64,000 nt of DNA, taken from contig NC_081415.1 of the NCBI RefSeq assembly GCF_030272615.1, positions 624,837,740-624,901,739 on the forward strand, in the 5' to 3' direction. This DNA is from Cryptomeria japonica (Eukaryota; Streptophyta; Pinopsida; Cupressales; Cupressaceae). Numbering within the stretch: the first letter of the stretch is position 1; the number at the start of each line of letters is the position of its first letter. This document shows positions 49,236 through 61,895 of the stretch, piece by piece. A program made the translations under genes and the position numbers. The notes under the pieces were generated by a model. It did no database searches and had not been told where the DNA came from. It worked only from the letters and a program-made list of their open reading frames with translations.

Positions 49236-50529
49236 ATCATGAAGCAATACTGGATAATCTTAAGCAAAGAGATGACCCTTCAGGCATACTTGAGTAGTAG
49301 GTCTTTAATGGTGCCTTTTTTTATCATGAATTTCATTTCAAACAATGATCATGAAACCTTAATATTCAAGTTTGTTACATGTATATTAAGGATGTGTTCA
49401 AAATGCAAGTCTATTGATGAACATTTTTTATTGGCAACACAGTTTTTGCATGCACATAGCAGGTACAGTCGATATAATTGAAAGGGACTTATTTTTGCCA
49501 CAGGGATTATTATCATGCATTTGATGATCTTTACAATTTTTGATATTAGACAACACTATTTGGTATTTTTTGATGATATAATTATCTTAAAACCTTTATG
49601 CTCATGCAGGTCTTTTTGATGATATACACCACTATCACATTATGATTTTTGTGTCAACATAGTGGGTTCTCTTGAAATAATTCAAAGGGAAATATTTTTA
49701 TGGTATATAATCTCACCTTTTCATTTATTATCATGCATTTCAGTTGAAGTGATTATCATAAAGCCTTTATGGTCATGCATGCATTTATGTGTAGACTAAC
49801 AATTCTTAAAAATACAGGTGCATGCTAGATCATTCATCATTGACTAGTTTACTCTTGGTGATGGTACATATTCCTTTGTGCATTAATGAGATTACATTTT
49901 GTTCATAAACACTAAGTCAAGTGAATGTATTTCCATTTAGAAATGACAATATCTACCATCATCTTCAACCATGTAGAGAAATGCAGTGAGAAGGGCTTTA
50001 ATCAACATGTGTCTTTCTTGAAAGTTATGCTTGTAGACTTTGTAGAGAAACTGGTAAGTTTCATAATTGTACAATCTTGTACATCTTAAAAATGTTTCAA
50101 ATTATCTATTTATAATTTGACAATATAATTTGTATTAAGTGTTATAATTTGTTTCTTGTAGCACATTCATTTCTCATAAAAAGGTTGCTTATTTTGGTCT
50201 TCATTTATATGCAGGCATTATTGTACGTAAGATTTTCTCTTAGGACATGAGGATGTTTGATGTAGATGAAGTGGGATGTAACTTTTTTATGATGATATCC
50301 AATGTCCATGAGAAAATTGGTTTAGTTATATTGATGATATACAATGTATTTGTACAAGAGTACATTGGTGTAGTTGTATTGATAATGATGAAAAATCATG
50401 TTTTCATATTCATTCATGGATGTCACATGCAAGTGTAATGGTAATTATGTGTATATAATACATGGAAATATTGATGATCATTATGTGTCTATGGTGTAAT
50501 GCTTGTTTATCTATATTTTTTCATTGAAA
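49236..50529. other. AT-rich DNA, no recognised gene
   Basis: TTATTATCATGCATTT appears at about 49506 and 49724 with loosely similar surroundings, hinting at an old local duplication. No open frame with a domain. Confidence 0.4.
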
Positions 50530-51870
50530 GATTGATGATTATTTTGGCAACTAAAAAAATGTTGGCCTAATAAAACTGTAGGGAAACTTGAAAAAATGAG
50601 ATAGGCTTTTGTAGGGACCCCTCTTGTGGCCTCATAGGTTCAAATGGATCGTTCGTAGGTGCCACGGATTTTGAGCTAGAGCCCGTCAAAGGTTGATAAT
50701 TTTTAGCACTTAGGGTGCTCAAGGGACGACATCAATAGGGTATGACCGTGATCGTTCGATTGAGTGGGGGAGGAAAAATAGGAGCATGCATAGGGTAATA
50801 ATTCCTAACTAGACATGTCAGAACTGACGGTTCATTATTACGATGAGTAGAATGAGAAATTGGCCATGCGACAACATTCGATTGAATGAGACTTACAATT
50901 TTTTTGCAAACTGAAAAAATGTTTCCCTAATAAAACAAAAGGGATAATTGAAAACTAAGATAGGATTTTGTAGGGATCCTTCTTGTAGCCTCGTAAGTTC
51001 AAATGAACTATTTGCAAGTGTCACGGATTTCAAGTTAGGGCCCATCAAACTTTGACAATTTTTAGCACTTAGGGTGCTCAAGGGACAACACGGGTAGAGT
51101 ATGACCCTGAGCATTTGACCAAGTGGGGGGGGGATAGGAGAATGCATAGGGTAATAATGCCTAACTAGACATATTGGAACCGATAGTTCGTTATCACGAT
51201 GAGAAAAATGAGAAAGTGACCATGCGACAACATTCGATTGAATGAGACTGATGATTTTTTTGCCAACTGAAAAAATGTTGCCCTAATAAAACTGTAGGGA
51301 AACTTGAAAAACCGAGATAAGATTTTGTAGGGACCCCTCTTGTGGCCCCGTATGTTCAAACAAATTGTTCACAGGTGCCATGAATTCTGAGTTAAGGCCC
51401 ATCAAAGTTTGAGAATTTTTAGCACTTAGGATGCTCAAGGGATGATGTCGATAGGGTATGACCCCGAGCATTCAACTGAGTGGGGGTGGAAAAATAGGAG
51501 CATGCATAGGCTAATAATTCCTAATTGGACATGTTAGAACTGATGGATTGTTATCATGATGAACAGAATGATAAATTAGCAACGCGACAACATTCGATTG
51601 AATGAGTGACGATTTTTTCACCAACTGAAAAAATGTTACCCTAACAAAACCATAGGAAAAATTGAAAAACTGAGATAGGATTTTGTAGGGATCCCTCTCA
51701 TGGCATCGTAGGTTCAAATGGATCATTCATAGGTGCCACATATTCTGAGTTAGAAGCTGCCAAAGTTTGACAATTTTTAGCACTTCTGGTGCTCAAGGGA
51801 TGATGCCGGTAGGGTATGACCCTGAGCGTTCAATCGAGTGGGGGTGAAAAAATAGGAGCATGCCTAGGGT
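50530..51870. repeat. 358-bp tandem repeat, nearly four copies
   Basis: The phrase TTTTGTAGGGA recurs at 50607, 50966, 51323 and 51681, giving steps of 359, 357 and 358. Each unit carries TTTTTAGCACTTAGGGTGCTC and ends with a CGAGTGGGGG-type phrase and ATAGGAGCATGC. Minus-strand open frames that cross the units are repeat artefacts. Confidence 0.92.
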
Positions 51871-52015
51871 AATAATGAATTATATTGTTCATTAAATGAA
51901 TTGTATTGTTCATTAAATTAATTTTATTGTATTGTTCATTAAATGCATTATATTGTTCATTATACAAACAACACTTATGATGAAATGAAATGAATTGTAT
52001 TGTTCATTAAATAAC
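51871..52015. repeat. AT-rich minisatellite
   Basis: The phrase ATTGTATTGTTCATTAAAT recurs about five times with small variations directly after the 358-bp array. Confidence 0.8.
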
Positions 52016-52280
52016 CATTATTAAGAATTGTTAATTATTGGATTGAAGATTAAATTTTTCCATGATAACACCAGGCACACATGAGAAACAATTTATATGA
52101 TCAAATATCAACTTCTATATCTATGAAAATATCAAATGATTACAAGTGTATGTCCATACACAAATATGGAATAAATGCCAACTCAAACAAAATGTATATC
52201 TATATACGTGAATGTATGTCCACATACAAAATATACATGCCAACTAGACATGTAAGCATCCCAAAACTATCTATAACATT

Positions 52281-52741
52281 CTAAGATACTGATGGATCAT
52301 CAAAATCGATGCTCTTCACCGCACTACTCGGCTCTGAAGGATCCTGCACAAGAAAAAACAAACCACGATTAAGATTAGTTATATTATATAACTCACATTC
52401 AAAAGTTTAACATAAAAATGAACTATAATTGAACTATTCTTGTTTACCTCATCTCCACATTTTCTCTTTGGCTTTGCAAGATTCTTGATGTATGTCTTTG
52501 ATAGAGGAAGTATGTTTTCAATATTTTCATACACAACCTACATATGTTCACAAACATGAGATTGATACAAGTTAGCATAAAATTTTCAATGATAATAACG
52601 AATTATATCTACTAAACACAAAATAAAATAAACACATGTACTTGAGGCATCTCTTCTTCTTCTTCTTCTTCATCATCTTCAGGTATAGTGGGTGTAGTCT
52701 GTTGGTTCCCGAAATGGACGATGGGTTTACACTGCTTACAG
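52281..52741 (-). CDS. Gene Y: 3' end of a spliced minus-strand gene (partial)
   Basis: Three exons can be joined on the minus strand: 52741-52642 (start uncertain), 52537-52448 and 52343-52281. Both introns are 104 bp, start with GT (GTACATG, GTAAACA) and end with TATGTAG and TTGTGCAG. All junctions are in phase 0, and the frame is open from the first exon to TAG at 52283-52281. The protein tail is a run of acidic residues (EDDEEEEEEE), a KPKRK basic patch, then a D/S-rich end (SIDFDDPSVS). I do not recognise the family. A possible acceptor (CTGTAAGCAG) lies at about 52742. The upstream part is out of reach because Gypsy-B and Copia-D are inserted there. Confidence 0.5.
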
Positions 52742-53057
52742 GGCAGAGACCAAGCTGATTTCCTCCAAATATCTATGGAGATCCACCTCCAACTATCAGT
52801 ATTTGTCAAGCTTGGACCAACAATAACAAGGATAGCAAGTCCTTCTATGCTTTAGGCTCTACAGAACTAGGGAGGGTGATCCCTTTAGTAAGATATCCTG
52901 CTCTCTGCAATGATACTCAAGAAACTTACTGAAAACACAGAAGATTATCTCATAATAAGATTCAAAATAAAGGGATAATGCTCAAGGATGGAAAATCCTT
53001 CGGTAATCCTTAACCTTAAGCTAGAGTATGAGAGAGGGTGAGAAAATTTTTAGAAAA
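52742..53057. other. DNA left of Gypsy-B
   Basis: No domain. An open stretch on the minus strand runs to 52809 upstream of the gene Y exon and could be exon or intron. It was contiguous with 60905-61387 before Gypsy-B inserted. Confidence 0.35.
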
Positions 53058-54620
53058 TGGTGCAAGAGCACCTAGGACTTAGACTATTTAGTTTTCTTAA
53101 TTTTGGTGTGTACAAACCCTAGCCAAGTCAGTAGTGAATAACGACTCTGGGAGGGTCCAAGAGTTAGTGTTTTGAGTCAATGTAGACCTAGGTTGAGTTC
53201 ATTCTTCTTAGGTTTGCATTTTTGTCTAAATAGTGGGTTTGAGTAGGTAGTTGACCTTCTTGATGGTCAAAAGTTTCAAAAATTGGTATAGGTATTAGGG
53301 AGGGTTAAATTAGTCTTAGAAATGTTTTAAAAGTCATGTGTGATGACTTAGAATAGGTCTCATAAGTTGGGAAGACCAAAAAGTGAAAAAGTACAAAATT
53401 GCAAAAAGTTGTCATGACATCTTTTGTCCTCAATTTGTTAGCGATGGAGTTAGGGATTGTCCAATGCCCTAGGATGACTCCACACATGGAAAAAGCTATA
53501 AGTAACCTATCTTGCATGGTTACCAATGTTGGAGAATGTGTTTTGTAAGTTCAACAATCTGAAACTACTCATTTTCAGACTAGTTGGCAGCATTTTGGCT
53601 TGATTTTACTCATTTTGTAATTGAAAATGGATTGAATCCATTGATCTGAAAATGGATTGATTTTTTCTAGGGTGTTACAGTATTGTTGGTTAAATTTCAA
53701 TCTTTTTAGATATTTTACTTTGGTGTTTTCTTGCTTTTGTTTGTAAACAGGAAGTTTTGGCTTGTATATAGCAGTTTATGTAAAAAATGGTTGCCCCATG
53801 AATTCCACACGTTCTTCCATCATGGCTTGTTGGGACATGAAGGGAAACCACTTGTACAATGTACATATGTAGGGATAAGCATTGGAGATGAGTTTCAATG
53901 TGGTTGTCACCTTGTTCTAGGCAAATCCAAGAGCAACCTAGCTAGAGGAAATAAGGTGCAATTGAAGTGCTAAGTGCAGGGGTGTATAAAAAACCACCAT
54001 CTAAGATTTTGGAGAGGTCCATGAAGTTGGGACAGAGTTTCCAATGAAAGGAGAAGCCTTGACAAGATCATTCAATGCACAAACCCCAAGTTGACCAGTC
54101 ATTGCTGGCTAGAAGGCCTAGAAACCCTTCAAAACCCTCACTTTTGGGCTTAGCATATTGTATGGTGAAACAAGAAGCCAAGACCATAAAAATATCTTGA
54201 GGTTAGGTGAATCATTGAATAAAACCCAAACTTGCTAGGGGGTCTTTTGGACCATTTTCTTTCAAGCCCTAGAAAACCGGTTTTAGGAGGCTAATGGTTG
54301 AAAACCTTAAAATGACCCTAAATGCATTCAAAACATGTTAGAAGACATATCCACACCTCCACATGAGCTCATGACAGTAGGGGGGTCAATTTGATAAGTT
54401 GAAGCCAAGAAGCCATAATTGAGTACATGGGAAGCACTATGAATTGGTAAGGTTCCTAGCCAAAAAAATTGAAACAAACACCTTGGAATGGTCAAGAGTC
54501 AAGCCCTAGAAGAGACTGAGAAGGAATTGGAGGTCTAGGGAGAAACTAGGCCTAGTGAGTTTGTGGAATGGAGCAACACCAACTAGGTAAAGTATTAAGC
54601 AAACTAGGTGAACCCCATCA
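53058..54620 (+). repeat. 5' LTR of Gypsy-B
   Basis: About 1.56 kb, matched by 59293-60904. The starting TG could be 53058 or 53061. GAGCACCTAGGACTTAGACT near the start and GCAACACCAACTAGGT near the end are shared by both copies. Confidence 0.88.
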
Positions 54621-54623
54621 AAT

Positions 54624-54634
54624 TGGTATCAGAG
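54624..54634 (+). other. Primer binding site of Gypsy-B
   Basis: TGGTATCAGAG, complementary to the initiator tRNA 3' end, three bases after the LTR. Confidence 0.85.
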
Positions 54635-54661
54635 GGTATAAGATTTGGGATAGGTGAGTAG

Positions 54662-57600
54662 ATGTCCTCAATAGAATATGTAGGAGATAATAGCATGATG
54701 AATAATGCAGAGTTGGCAAAGAAAGTGGATGATCAGCAGGAAGAGAATAGACTCTTGAAGGAGAAGTTGCTAGAATTGGAGAGTAAGCTTGGAGAGGTAG
54801 AAACCAAGGCAGATGAAGTGTTTGTAAAGGTAGAAGGAGGAGAAGGGAAGGGTAAAGAAGTGTCAAAGATAGACAAAATACCTAAACCTGATCCTATCCT
54901 AGATCAAGAACCTTTCCTGAAGGCATTCAAGGTATTGAGTGGTAAATCACTAGAACGATTGCCATTGTTCACTAGTAAGATGGAGGCAAAAGTGGTCCTA
55001 GAATGGATAGAAGGCATGGAGAACCATTTTGAATGTGAAGGCATAACTGAAGCTGAGAGAGTCAAGGTAGTGAAGTCAAGGATGAGAGGAGGTATTCTCA
55101 CATAGTGGAAATTTGTGCAAGATGAAAGGAAGAAAATGGGCAAACCACCCATCTCTTCTTGGAATGGGATGTTAGTCAAAATCAAAAAAGTCTATCTCCC
55201 TGGTGACTATGAAGTGCAAATTCATAGGAAGAGGCAAAACATAAGATAAAAAAACATTGATGTGAGTAGCTATATGAAGGAGTTTCACAAACTTAGCCTT
55301 AGATCTCATGCGGTGGAAGAAGAGAGTCTCAAGGTTGCTAGGTACCTAAATGGCCTACGGTGGAATATCCAAGAAGAAATTAGTTTAATGATCCCAAAAA
55401 CAGTCCATCAAACCTATCAACTTTCCCTTAAGGTGGAGGAAAAATTGAAAAGAAGACATGACTCAAGCAATAATAGGGGCGGAGGTAGAGGGAAAGATAA
55501 TAGAGGCCATAAGGGAGGCTTTGGAGGAAGAAGTTCTAAATAAAGAATAGAAGGAGAGTCTAAACTCACTAAGCAACAAGAAAGTGGCACTAATAGAGGA
55601 GGATTCAATAGAGGAAGATCTAGTGGCCGAGGTAGAGGTTCCTAATAATTTTCAATAATAAAGTGTTACCATTGTAACCAACTTGGTCATCTAGCATATA
55701 GGTGTCCAAGGAAGGGGTCATCATCACATGGTAGTGAAAGAAGAGTGAACTATCTTCAAGAAGAGTCTTCAAGCAACAAGACTTCAGAGGTTTCCTTAAA
55801 ATCAGAGGTAGGTGACAACTTGATGATAAGGAGAACTTTGATCAAAGAACCGGTCAGAGAAGAGCCAAGCCATAAAAGGTTCTTATTTAGGATCAAATGC
55901 AAGATTATGGACAAAGTTTGCAAAGTGATCATTGATTCAGGGTCAACGGACAAGATTATGTCAGAAGAAGCATTGAGTAAGCTCAAATTGCAAAGGATAC
56001 CTCACAACAATCCTTATAGAGTCACTTGGTTGAAAAAAGGCCAACATGTCCTAGTCAATGAGCAAGCATGGGTGGATTTTACCATTGGGAGGTATAAGGA
56101 CAAGGTGTTATGTGATTTCCTACCCATGGATGCATGCCATCTTCTATTGGGAAGACCATGGAGATTTTATAGACAAGCTATCCATGATGGAGCAAAAAAT
56201 GCATACTAATTCAAGAAAGATGGAGTCACATTCAAGATTCAGTCTATCCTTGAGGAAGGTGAAAAGAGGGCATCAAGTCCTAATGTTCTTTTGGTAACTG
56301 AAAATAAATTCTTGAAGACACTTGAAGAAGGTGAGGGTATAGGGTTTGCACTAGTAATGAAGCCCAAAGAGGAAGACAAGAAAGAGAAACCAGATTTGCC
56401 AATAGAGGTGCAAGACTTGTTGAACAAATTCAAAGGCATAGTAAGTGATGGACAACCAACCATCTTACCTCCTAAACAAACCATAAGCCATCAAATAGAC
56501 TTCATTCGCGGAGCATCCTTGCCTAATAAGGAAGCTTATAAAATGACTCCCCAACAAAATGTAGAGATTGCCAAGCAAATCCAAGAGCTCTTAGACCAAG
56601 GCCTAATTAGGAAAAGCATTAGCCCTTGTGATGTCCCTACTGTGTTAGCCCCAAAGAAAGGTGTTACTTGGAGATTGTGTACTGATTCTAGAGCTATAAA
56701 TAGGATCACCATCAGATATAGGTTCCCAATTCATAGAATAGAAGACATAAAGGATTTTTTAGGGGAAGCCAAGTACTTTACCAAGATTGACCTTAAAAGT
56801 GAATATCACCAAATTAGGATTAAGGAGGATGATGAATAGAAAACTGCCTTTAAGACAACAAAGGGTCTTTATGAGTTGCTTGTAATGACATTTGGCTTAT
56901 CCAATGCTCCAAGAACCTTCATGAGACTCATGAATGAGGTGATGAAGGACTTTATAGGTAAATTTGTGGTGGTATATCTAGATGATATTCTCATTTTCAA
57001 TAAGGATGGAGCAGATCGTATTAATCACTTGCAGGATGTATTAAAAATATTGTATGATGAAAATCTAACCATGAACTTGGATAAGTGTGAGTTTGTTAAG
57101 CAGGAGTTGGTTTACCTTGGGTTTGTGTTGTCTCAAGTAAACCTAAAGATGGATCCCAACAAGGTTGAAGCCATTGTAAATTGGCCTACTCCTAAGTCAG
57201 CAACAGAGGTGAGAAGCTTCCATGGACTAGCTCAGTACTATAGGAAGTTCGTTAGGCAATTCAATGCTATATGTGCACCAATGTTAGACACCATTAGAGG
57301 TGGAATAAAGGAAAATTTTTAGTGGGGTGAAGAAGAAAACAAAGGTTTTGAAACCTTGAAGGAGAAGATAGCTACTCAACTGGTGCTAGTGTTGCCTAGT
57401 ATTGAGAAACTTTTCATAGTGGAATGTGATGCAAGAAATGTTGTAGTAGGTGTTATCCTAAGCCAAGAAGAAAGATGAGTAGCTGTCCATAGTGAGAAGC
57501 TAAGTGATGCCAAGAGGAAATACTCCTCTTATGATCTCAAGTTATATGCTTTAGTGCAGGCTTTGAGGAATTGGAGACACTATCTCCTCCCTAAAGAATT

Positions 57601-59272
57601 TGTAGTCTATATAGACAACCAAGCATTGAGTTTTCTAAACTCACAAGACAAACTCAGTCATAAACACATGAAATGGGTGGAGTACATGCAGGCCTACACA
57701 TTCAACATTAAGCAAAAGAAAGGGCAGTTAAACCGGGTAGCTGATGCATTAAGTAGGAGACTTTTGACAGTCCGAAAAATCCAATTGAGAAGCATAGGTG
57801 TTGACTGTTTTAAAGGCTTGTACCCAGAGGATGAAGACTTCTCAAATGCCTACAAGGTGTGTAAGGGGTATCAAAATCACTTCCATAGTGAGTATTCTGA
57901 TTTTACTTTGCAAAATGGGCTATTGTTTAAAGGTGGGCAGCTTTGTGTGCCTAGAGGCTCAATGAGAGAAAATCTCATACAAGAGAAGCATAATGGCAGC
58001 CTTAGTGGACATTTTGGAGTCAATAAGACTCAAGAGTTGGTTCAAAGGTACTACTATTAGCCAAGGATGAATCAATATGTGAAGAATTATGTGGAGACTT
58101 GCATAGTTTTCCAAAAGGCCAAGGGTACTTCTACAAATGCTGGTTTATACGAACCTCTTCCCATACCAAATAGACCTTGGGAATGCTTTAGTATGGACTT
58201 TGTAGTAGATTTACCAAGGACAAAGCAGGGATATGACAACATTTATGTCATTATGGATAGATTTAGCAAAATGGCTCACTTTGTGCCTTGCAAGACTACT
58301 CATGATGCATGCCAAATAGCTCAATTGTTCTTCAAAGAGGAAGTGAGGATACATGGTTTACCCATGACCATTGTTTTAGATAGGGGCTCAAAGTTCATGA
58401 TTAATTTTTGGAAGACACCTTGGCACAAGCTTGGCACCAACCTCTCTATTGGATCAGCCTACCATCCTCAAATAGATGGGCAGACCGAAGTGGTGAATAG
58501 AAGCTTGGGAAACTTATTAAGGTGCCTTACTAAGGAATATGGTTAGACATGGGATCAAGTACTCTCACAAGATGAATATGCATGTAATGACACCATGAAT
58601 ATGACTACCAGAAAGAACCCTTTTGAAGTGGTCTATGGTGTGCACCCAAGAGGTATTTTGGATTTGAGATGCTTAGGAAGTGCAACAACAAGAAGTGGAT
58701 ATGTAGAAGACTTTTCTCAATCAATGAAGAAGGTCCATGAATCAGTCAAGCAAGAATTGATGGAGAACACAAGCAAAATCAAACAAAAAGTAGATGAAAG
58801 AAGGAAGAACCTCCAATTTCAAGTGGGATATCTTGTCATGGTGCACCTAAACAAAGAAAGGCTATAGCAAGGAGTGTTGGACAAGTTGCAAATGAGAAGG
58901 ATAGGTCCATGTGCCATTCTAGCCAAGTATGGAGAAAATGCATACAAGGTGGATCTACCTAGTGACATAGGATTGTCACTGGTTTTCAACATAGAAGAAT
59001 TAGTTTCCTACAAGGGACCAATTAAAGGTTTAGATTGTAGTGACTCAAAGGTATCAGATGATGTGAACAACCTTCAGTTACCAGCCAAACCAAATCCAAA
59101 GGCCAAGAAGGTGTTGAGTTCAAGGATCGCCAAGAAGACAAGGCATCAAGCCTATTGGGAGCACCTAATTAAATGGAAGGGTATGGATGATACTAAATCT
59201 ACATGGGTTCTTGAGATAGAGTTTAAGGAGCTTGGAATTGATCAAAATATAATTCCCAAGGAGGTGACATGA
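54662..59272 (+). pseudogene. Gypsy-B gag-pol polyprotein: one frame, twelve stops, no frameshift
   Basis: From ATG 54662 to the stop at 59270-59272 the frame never shifts. Internal stops end at 55105, 55249, 55543, 55645, 55648, 56209, 56839, 57322, 57478, 58060, 58546 and 58867. Order: coiled coil and gag; CCHC knuckle CYHCNQLGHLAYRC (55664-55705); protease DSG at 55934-55942; RT with YLDD at 56975-56986; RNase H to about 57770; integrase with D at 58196, D at 58379 and E at 58487; chromodomain near 59128-59240 (WEHLIKWKGMDD). All the named catalytic residues of protease, RT and integrase are still present, so loss of function comes from the stops. About 1537 codons. Confidence 0.95.
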
Positions 59273-59292
59273 TTTTCTTTTGTTTGGGAGAA

Positions 59293-60904
59293 TGGTGTAG
59301 GAGCACCTAGGACTTAGACTATTTAGTTTTCTGAATTTTGGCTTGTACATACCCTAGCCAAGTCAGTAGTCAATAAGTACCCCATGAGGGTCCAAGAGTT
59401 ACTGTTTTGAGTCAATGTAGGCCTAGGTTGAGTTCATTCTTCTTAGGTTTGCATTTTTGTGTAAATGTGGGTTTGAGTAGGTACTTGACCTTCTTGATGG
59501 TCAAAAGTGTCAAAACTTGGTATAGGAATTAGGGAGGGTTAAATTAGTCTTAGAAATGTTTTAAAAGTCATGTGTGATGAATTATAATAGGTCTCATAGG
59601 TTGGGAAGACCAAAAAGTGAAAAAGTGCAAAATTGTAAAAAGTTGTCATGAAAACTTTTGAAAGTTGTCATGACAACTTTTGTCCTGAATTGGTTAGCGA
59701 TGGAGTTAGAGATGTCCAATGCCCTAGGATGACTCCACACGTGGGGAAAGATATAAGTACCCTATCTTGCATGGTTACCAAGGTTGGAGAATGTGTTTTG
59801 TAAGTTCAACAATCTAAAACTACTCATTTTTAGACTAGTTGGTAGCATTTTGGCTTAATTTTACTCATTTTGTAATTGAAAATGGATTGAATCCATTGAT
59901 CCAGAAATGGATTGAGTTTATATAGTGTGTTATAGTGTTTTTTGTTCTATTTCAAGCTTTGTAGATAGTCTACTTTGGTGTTTTCTGGCTTTGGTTGGTA
60001 AACAACCAATTTTGCCTTGTATATAGCAGTTTATGTAAAAAATGGTTGCCCCATGAATTCCACACGTGCTGCCATCACAAATTGTTGGGAATGAAGGGAA
60101 ACCACTTTTAAATTGTACATAGGTAGGGACAAGTGTTGGAGATGAGTTTCAATGTGACTGTTAGCTTGTTCTACGCGAGTCCAGGAGCAACCCCGCTAGA
60201 GGAAATAAGGTGAAATTGAAGTGCAAAGTGCAGGGGTGTATGTCAAACCACCATCTAAGATTTTGGAGGGATCCATGAATTTGGGAAAAAATTTCCAATG
60301 CACAAACCCCAACTTGACCAGTCACTGTTGGCTAGATGACCTAGAAACCCTTCAAGACTCTCACTTTTGGGGCTAGCATATTATATGGTGAAACAAGAAG
60401 CAAAAACCACAAAAATATCTTGAAGTTAGGTGAATCATTGAAGAAAAACCAAACTTGACAGGGGGTCTTTTGGATTGTTTTCCTTCAAGCCCTAGAAAAC
60501 CAGTTTTAGGAGGCCCAATAGGGCAAATTCTTTGTAGCCCTTTTCTAGGCAAAATATTGAAATCGGTAAGGAAGCTAATGGTTGAAAACCTCAAATCGAC
60601 CCTAAATGCATTCAAAAAAATTTAGAAGACACCTCCACACCTCTGCATCAACTCATGACAATAGGGGGATCAATTTGATAAGTTGAAGCCAAGAAGCCAT
60701 AATTGAGCACATGGGAAGCACTGTGAATTGGTAGGGTTCCTAGCCAAAACACTTGAAGAAAAAACATTGGAATGGTCAAGATTCAAGCCCTAGAAGAGAC
60801 TGAGAAGAAATTGGAGGTTTAGAGAGAAAATAGGCTTGGTGAGTTGGTGGAACTGAGCAACACCAACTAGGTGAAGTCTTAAGCAAACTAGGTGAACCTC
60901 ATTA
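59293..60904 (+). repeat. 3' LTR of Gypsy-B
   Basis: About 1.61 kb. It is longer than the 5' copy, partly by a local duplication of GTTGTCATGA with flanks near 59640-59680 and by about 60 extra bases near 60520-60580. TGTTTGGGAGAA just upstream (59281-59292) acts as polypurine tract. Confidence 0.88.
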
Positions 60905-61387
60905 AAAAATACATAAATCTTAGGAAATGATTGTTCTGATATTTATAAGATTCATTCTAAGAGATCATAAAGAAGATAAAACTAGAAACTAATAACCTAA
61001 TGATATTTTCTAGTGGATACTAGTGCCTTATTCATTTGGGTTATAGAGTATATGAAAAGTGTTACTGAAAATCTGATAAAACTTCATCTAATAGCTAGTC
61101 TAGCCTGAAACAATACTGCATTACAATATTATTCTGCTTATAATCCTTCATCTAAAATGCTTATCAAATCCTATGGTGAGCCTTACTTCCTTTTTAATCT
61201 CATTCAAGCATTTTAATTAACCCCTTACACTAAAGCATTGAATAGAAGAATACATACATCATAACAATGCAATAAATAAATGAAACCCTTGATCCTATTT
61301 GCTTAAAAGAAGACAAAATTGCACACAGGAGAGTAAAGATTAGGAAAAATATATTTGCATCAATATCATAAGCTATCTTTTATGAGA
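60905..61387. other. DNA between Gypsy-B and Copia-D
   Basis: AT-rich, no gene seen. The true right edge depends on where the Copia-D LTR ends. Confidence 0.35.
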
Positions 61388-61883
61388 TGATAGCCAACAA
61401 AATTCAAATACAGAATGACCCACTTGAAAAAGGGGAACCTCTATGAGATTTTGCCAAGATCTAGAGGCAATGGAAAGCACAAATAGAGAAAACAAAATAG
61501 ATGATAGAAATAAACTATATTCTATCAAGATGAAAATACTGATCAACTGGATCATCAAGCAATGATACATACAATGAATATGATCCTCCTTATATAGGCA
61601 AGGCTATATGGATATGTGAGCACACAAACATGACATGTGGCTCAATAAGAAATAAGGGTAGGTAGGAGAAACAATATAATATTCCACATGAGGTGGATCA
61701 CCCACTGAATGTGGAGTAACAACAAGATAAGACCATAAAAGGTGGAAATTCTCCTACACACACTATCCCAATGTGGCATAAACACCCAAGTGTCTCATAC
61801 CCAAACTACTATGAAATGCATTTCCTAAGTAAACCTAAGTAAGGTGTAATAATATCCAAGATGAATAATTATTTACACCAACA
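61388..61883 (-). repeat. 3' LTR of Copia-D (far end uncertain)
   Basis: The start is fixed by the polypurine tract and TGTTGG. The end is guessed at the CA of GGCTATCA, which gives 496 bp. The partner LTR is outside the window, so the end could not be checked. Confidence 0.65.
61588..61598 (-). promoter_or_regulatory. TATA box in Copia-D LTR
   Basis: CCTATATAAGG on the minus strand, about 290 bases into the LTR, a normal U3 position. Confidence 0.6.
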
Positions 61884-61895
61884 CCCCCCCTTAAG
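61884..61895 (-). other. Polypurine tract of Copia-D
   Basis: AAGGGGGGG on the minus strand, abutting TGTTGG. It primes plus-strand synthesis in LTR elements. Confidence 0.75.

Larger units (their letters stand above)
53058..60904 (+). mobile_element. Gypsy-B: full-length chromovirus (Ty3/gypsy) with decayed frame
   Basis: LTRs at about 53058-54620 and 59293-60904 start TGGTG and end CCATCA/CTCATTA. The 5' copy is followed by a TGGTATCAGAG primer site. The interior codes gag, protease, RT, RNase H, integrase and a chromodomain in Ty3/gypsy order. Flanks are A-rich (GAAAA and AAAAA), a possible degenerate target duplication. The chromodomain places it among chromoviruses (Tekay/Reina-like by impression). 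Confidence 0.93.

Noticed and set aside
50893-51726. Minus-strand frames of 62-84 codons in the 358-bp array
   Set aside because: The same peptide pieces recur with each repeat unit, and none carries a domain.
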